Shown here: piece by piece, positions 6,080-7,114 of the stretch
How the letters are laid out: every line of letters starts with the position of its first letter
Position numbering within the stretch: position 1 is the stretch's first letter
From: an uncultured Chitinophagaceae bacterium
GTDB lineage: Bacteria > Bacteroidota > Bacteroidia > Chitinophagales > Chitinophagaceae
Direction: 5' to 3'
Assembly: GCA_903832075.1 (NCBI GenBank)
Contig: CAILAF010000181.1
Span: 1 to 7,114, forward strand
DNA: 7,114 nucleotides
Translations under genes and position numbers: made by a program
The notes under the pieces: generated by a model
Database searches by the model: none
The model's input: the letters and a program-made list of their open reading frames with translations, nothing else
Told to the model about the DNA's origin: nothing

Positions 6080-7114
6080 TTAATTCGATTCGCTGAATTC
6101 AATTCCAAAATGTTTTAATTCCTTTAATACAGGTTCATAAATAGTTGGAATAATTGGAATATGCAAGCCTGTTTCCTTTATTTTTCCTTCCAATATTAGT
6201 TTAGCAGCAATGCCTAATGGCAAACCAACAGTCTTTGCCATTGCTGTGCGCAAATTAGTTTCACCTTTTACAATCAACTCACTTTTCAGTTTTGATTTTT
6301 GACCATTAATTTCATATTCTATTTCATGCAACATCACAATCATGTCTTTGTCCTGAACATTCAATATCCATTTCTTTTCCAAAACCAATTGCAAAATATC
6401 GGCAGCACTGCAAAAGCCTTTGTTGATGATGGTTTCATTATCATTCAATCCTAAATTTTCAAATTGCTTTTTTAATAATAAATTAGATTCAATGCTTTGA
6501 TAAGCCTCGTTTACAATGTTTAACTCAAAGTGCTTTTTATAAAATGATTTTAAAGATAGATTGGTAGTGTCATATTTTTTTTCTTCATCAGTTAATTTGA
6601 AATCAATTATATATTGCCACCCTTTACAAAATTCAGGATAGCGCAATGTAGTACGTATGAATGTTTCAGCGTTTTCCAAATTGTATAATTTCATATAACT
6701 TAACGAATCGCGGTTTGGATAATAAGCCAGTTTACCCAAATCTTTTATAGATACCGTTTCACAATTACGGAACAATAAATTGTATTTTGTATTTCGTATT
6801 TCATTATTTATTTTAAAAACTGCTCCGGCTTTTCCAGCCAATACAACATTTCGTGGATTCCAACTTATTTTATAATGCCAAGGATTATCATCATTTTCAG
6901 GCGCAACCAATCCTCCGCAATGTGATTTGAATGAAATGGTTTTTCCATTTTGTTTTTTTATGTCATCAAAAATTTTCATGGCACTCATGTGATCAATTCC
7001 CGGATCTAATCCCATTTCACATAAAAAAAGTATTCCTGAATTTTTAATTTTTAATTCATCATTTTTAATTCTATCATCAACATACGAAGCAGTGAGTAAA
7101 TGTTTCTTATATTC
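6080..7114 (-). CDS. Saccharopine reductase (LYS9-type saccharopine dehydrogenase), N-terminus cut by window edge
   Basis: The minus-strand frame is open from the window end (7114) to the TAA at 6080-6082, giving 344 residues. The ATG at 7013-7015 is internal, because the 33 codons upstream read in frame and include family sequence (KHLLTASYVDDR, then LFLCEMGLDPGIDHM). Diagnostic blocks: GLDPGIDHM (7012-6986); SHCGGLVAPENDDNP and NPRNVVLAG (6925-6833); YYPNRDSLSYMKLYNL (about 6724-6677); TLRYPEFCKGW; and TAMAKTVGLPLGIAAKLI (6247-6194). These match the catalytic/C-terminal part of the saccharopine dehydrogenase family that interconverts saccharopine with aminoadipate semialdehyde plus glutamate, a lysine-metabolism step in the cytoplasm. 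The family is about 440-450 residues, so the missing part is most of the NAD(P)-binding Rossmann domain. The direction (degradation or synthesis) and cofactor cannot be told from this fragment. Carboxynorspermidine dehydrogenase is a related alternative but fits the motifs less well. Confidence 0.9.
   Translation of the reverse strand, partial: EYKKHLLTASYVDDRIKNDELKIKNSGILFLCEMGLDPGIDHMSAMKIFDDIKKQNGKTISFKSHCGGLVAPENDDNPWHYKISWNPRNVVLAGKAGAVFKINNEIRNTKYNLLFRNCETVSIKDLGKLAYYPNRDSLSYMKLYNLENAETFIRTTLRYPEFCKGWQYIIDFKLTDEEKKYDTTNLSLKSFYKKHFELNIVNEAYQSIESNLLLKKQFENLGLNDNETIINKGFCSAADILQLVLEKKWILNVQDKDMIVMLHEIEYEINGQKSKLKSELIVKGETNLRTAMAKTVGLPLGIAAKLILEGKIKETGLHIPIIPTIYEPVLKELKHFGIEFSESN
6082..6104. 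other. Imperfect inverted repeat at the convergent gene junction
   Basis: AATTCGATTC (6082-6091) and GAATTCAATT (6095-6104) can form a 10-position stem around the 3-nt loop GCT, with one C-C mismatch and one G-U pair. It lies in the last codons of the saccharopine reductase gene, just beyond the DUF1501 stop. It is the only hairpin I see near the junction. On the minus strand it is followed by a mildly T-rich stretch (TAATTGTTTTATAT), while on the plus strand no good T tract follows. A role as a terminator is possible but weakly supported. Confidence 0.2.

Noticed and set aside
7013..7015. ATG as the true start of the saccharopine reductase
   Set aside because: The frame continues upstream to the window edge without a stop and encodes recognisable family sequence, so this methionine is internal.
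1..7114. CRISPR array, tRNA/rRNA gene, insertion sequence, prophage or toxin-antitoxin locus
   Set aside because: I saw no regularly spaced repeats, cloverleaf-like genes, transposase or integrase motifs, or small paired genes in the short gaps between the annotated genes.

Overview
The window is AT-rich DNA with tightly packed genes, weak or absent Shine-Dalgarno sequences, and Bacteroidota-style protein families. These are an LpxK/RNase R pair, a secreted DUF1080 protein, a DUF1800/DUF1501 pair and a LYS9-type saccharopine reductase. The best guess is a member of the Bacteroidota, probably near the Chitinophagales/Sphingobacteriales. That placement rests on protein style and base composition only; no marker gene was searched.

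Layout, left to right. (1) At 1-177 is the 3' end of lpxK, the lipid A 4'-kinase, on the + strand and cut by the window edge. Its stop overlaps the start of rnr (RNase R, 174-2171) in an ATGA junction. (2) After 48 bp comes a secreted DUF1080 (3-keto-disaccharide hydrolase family) protein at 2220-2993, closed by a clear intrinsic terminator at 3010-3046. (3) A short AT-rich leader (3047-3128) with a perfect 17-nt palindrome and a 10-nt direct repeat precedes a two-gene unit: DUF1800 (3129-4748) and DUF1501 (4791-6074). The 42-bp gap between them holds a short tandem repeat and a possible hairpin. (4) Converging on this unit, with only 5 bp between stop codons, is the 3' three-quarters of a saccharopine reductase gene on the - strand. 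It remains open to the right-hand window edge at 7114.

How the genes relate. lpxK and rnr are almost certainly co-transcribed and probably translationally coupled, although their jobs (outer-membrane lipid A synthesis and RNA decay) are unrelated. DUF1080 may share that transcript or have its own promoter. DUF1800 and DUF1501 look like a dedicated functional pair of unknown role. The saccharopine reductase belongs to lysine metabolism and has no visible link to the others. Every stretch between genes is shorter than about 140 bp. I see no tRNA, rRNA, CRISPR array, insertion sequence, prophage or defence locus. This is mainly ordinary chromosomal sequence, and the least-understood part is the DUF1800/DUF1501 module.
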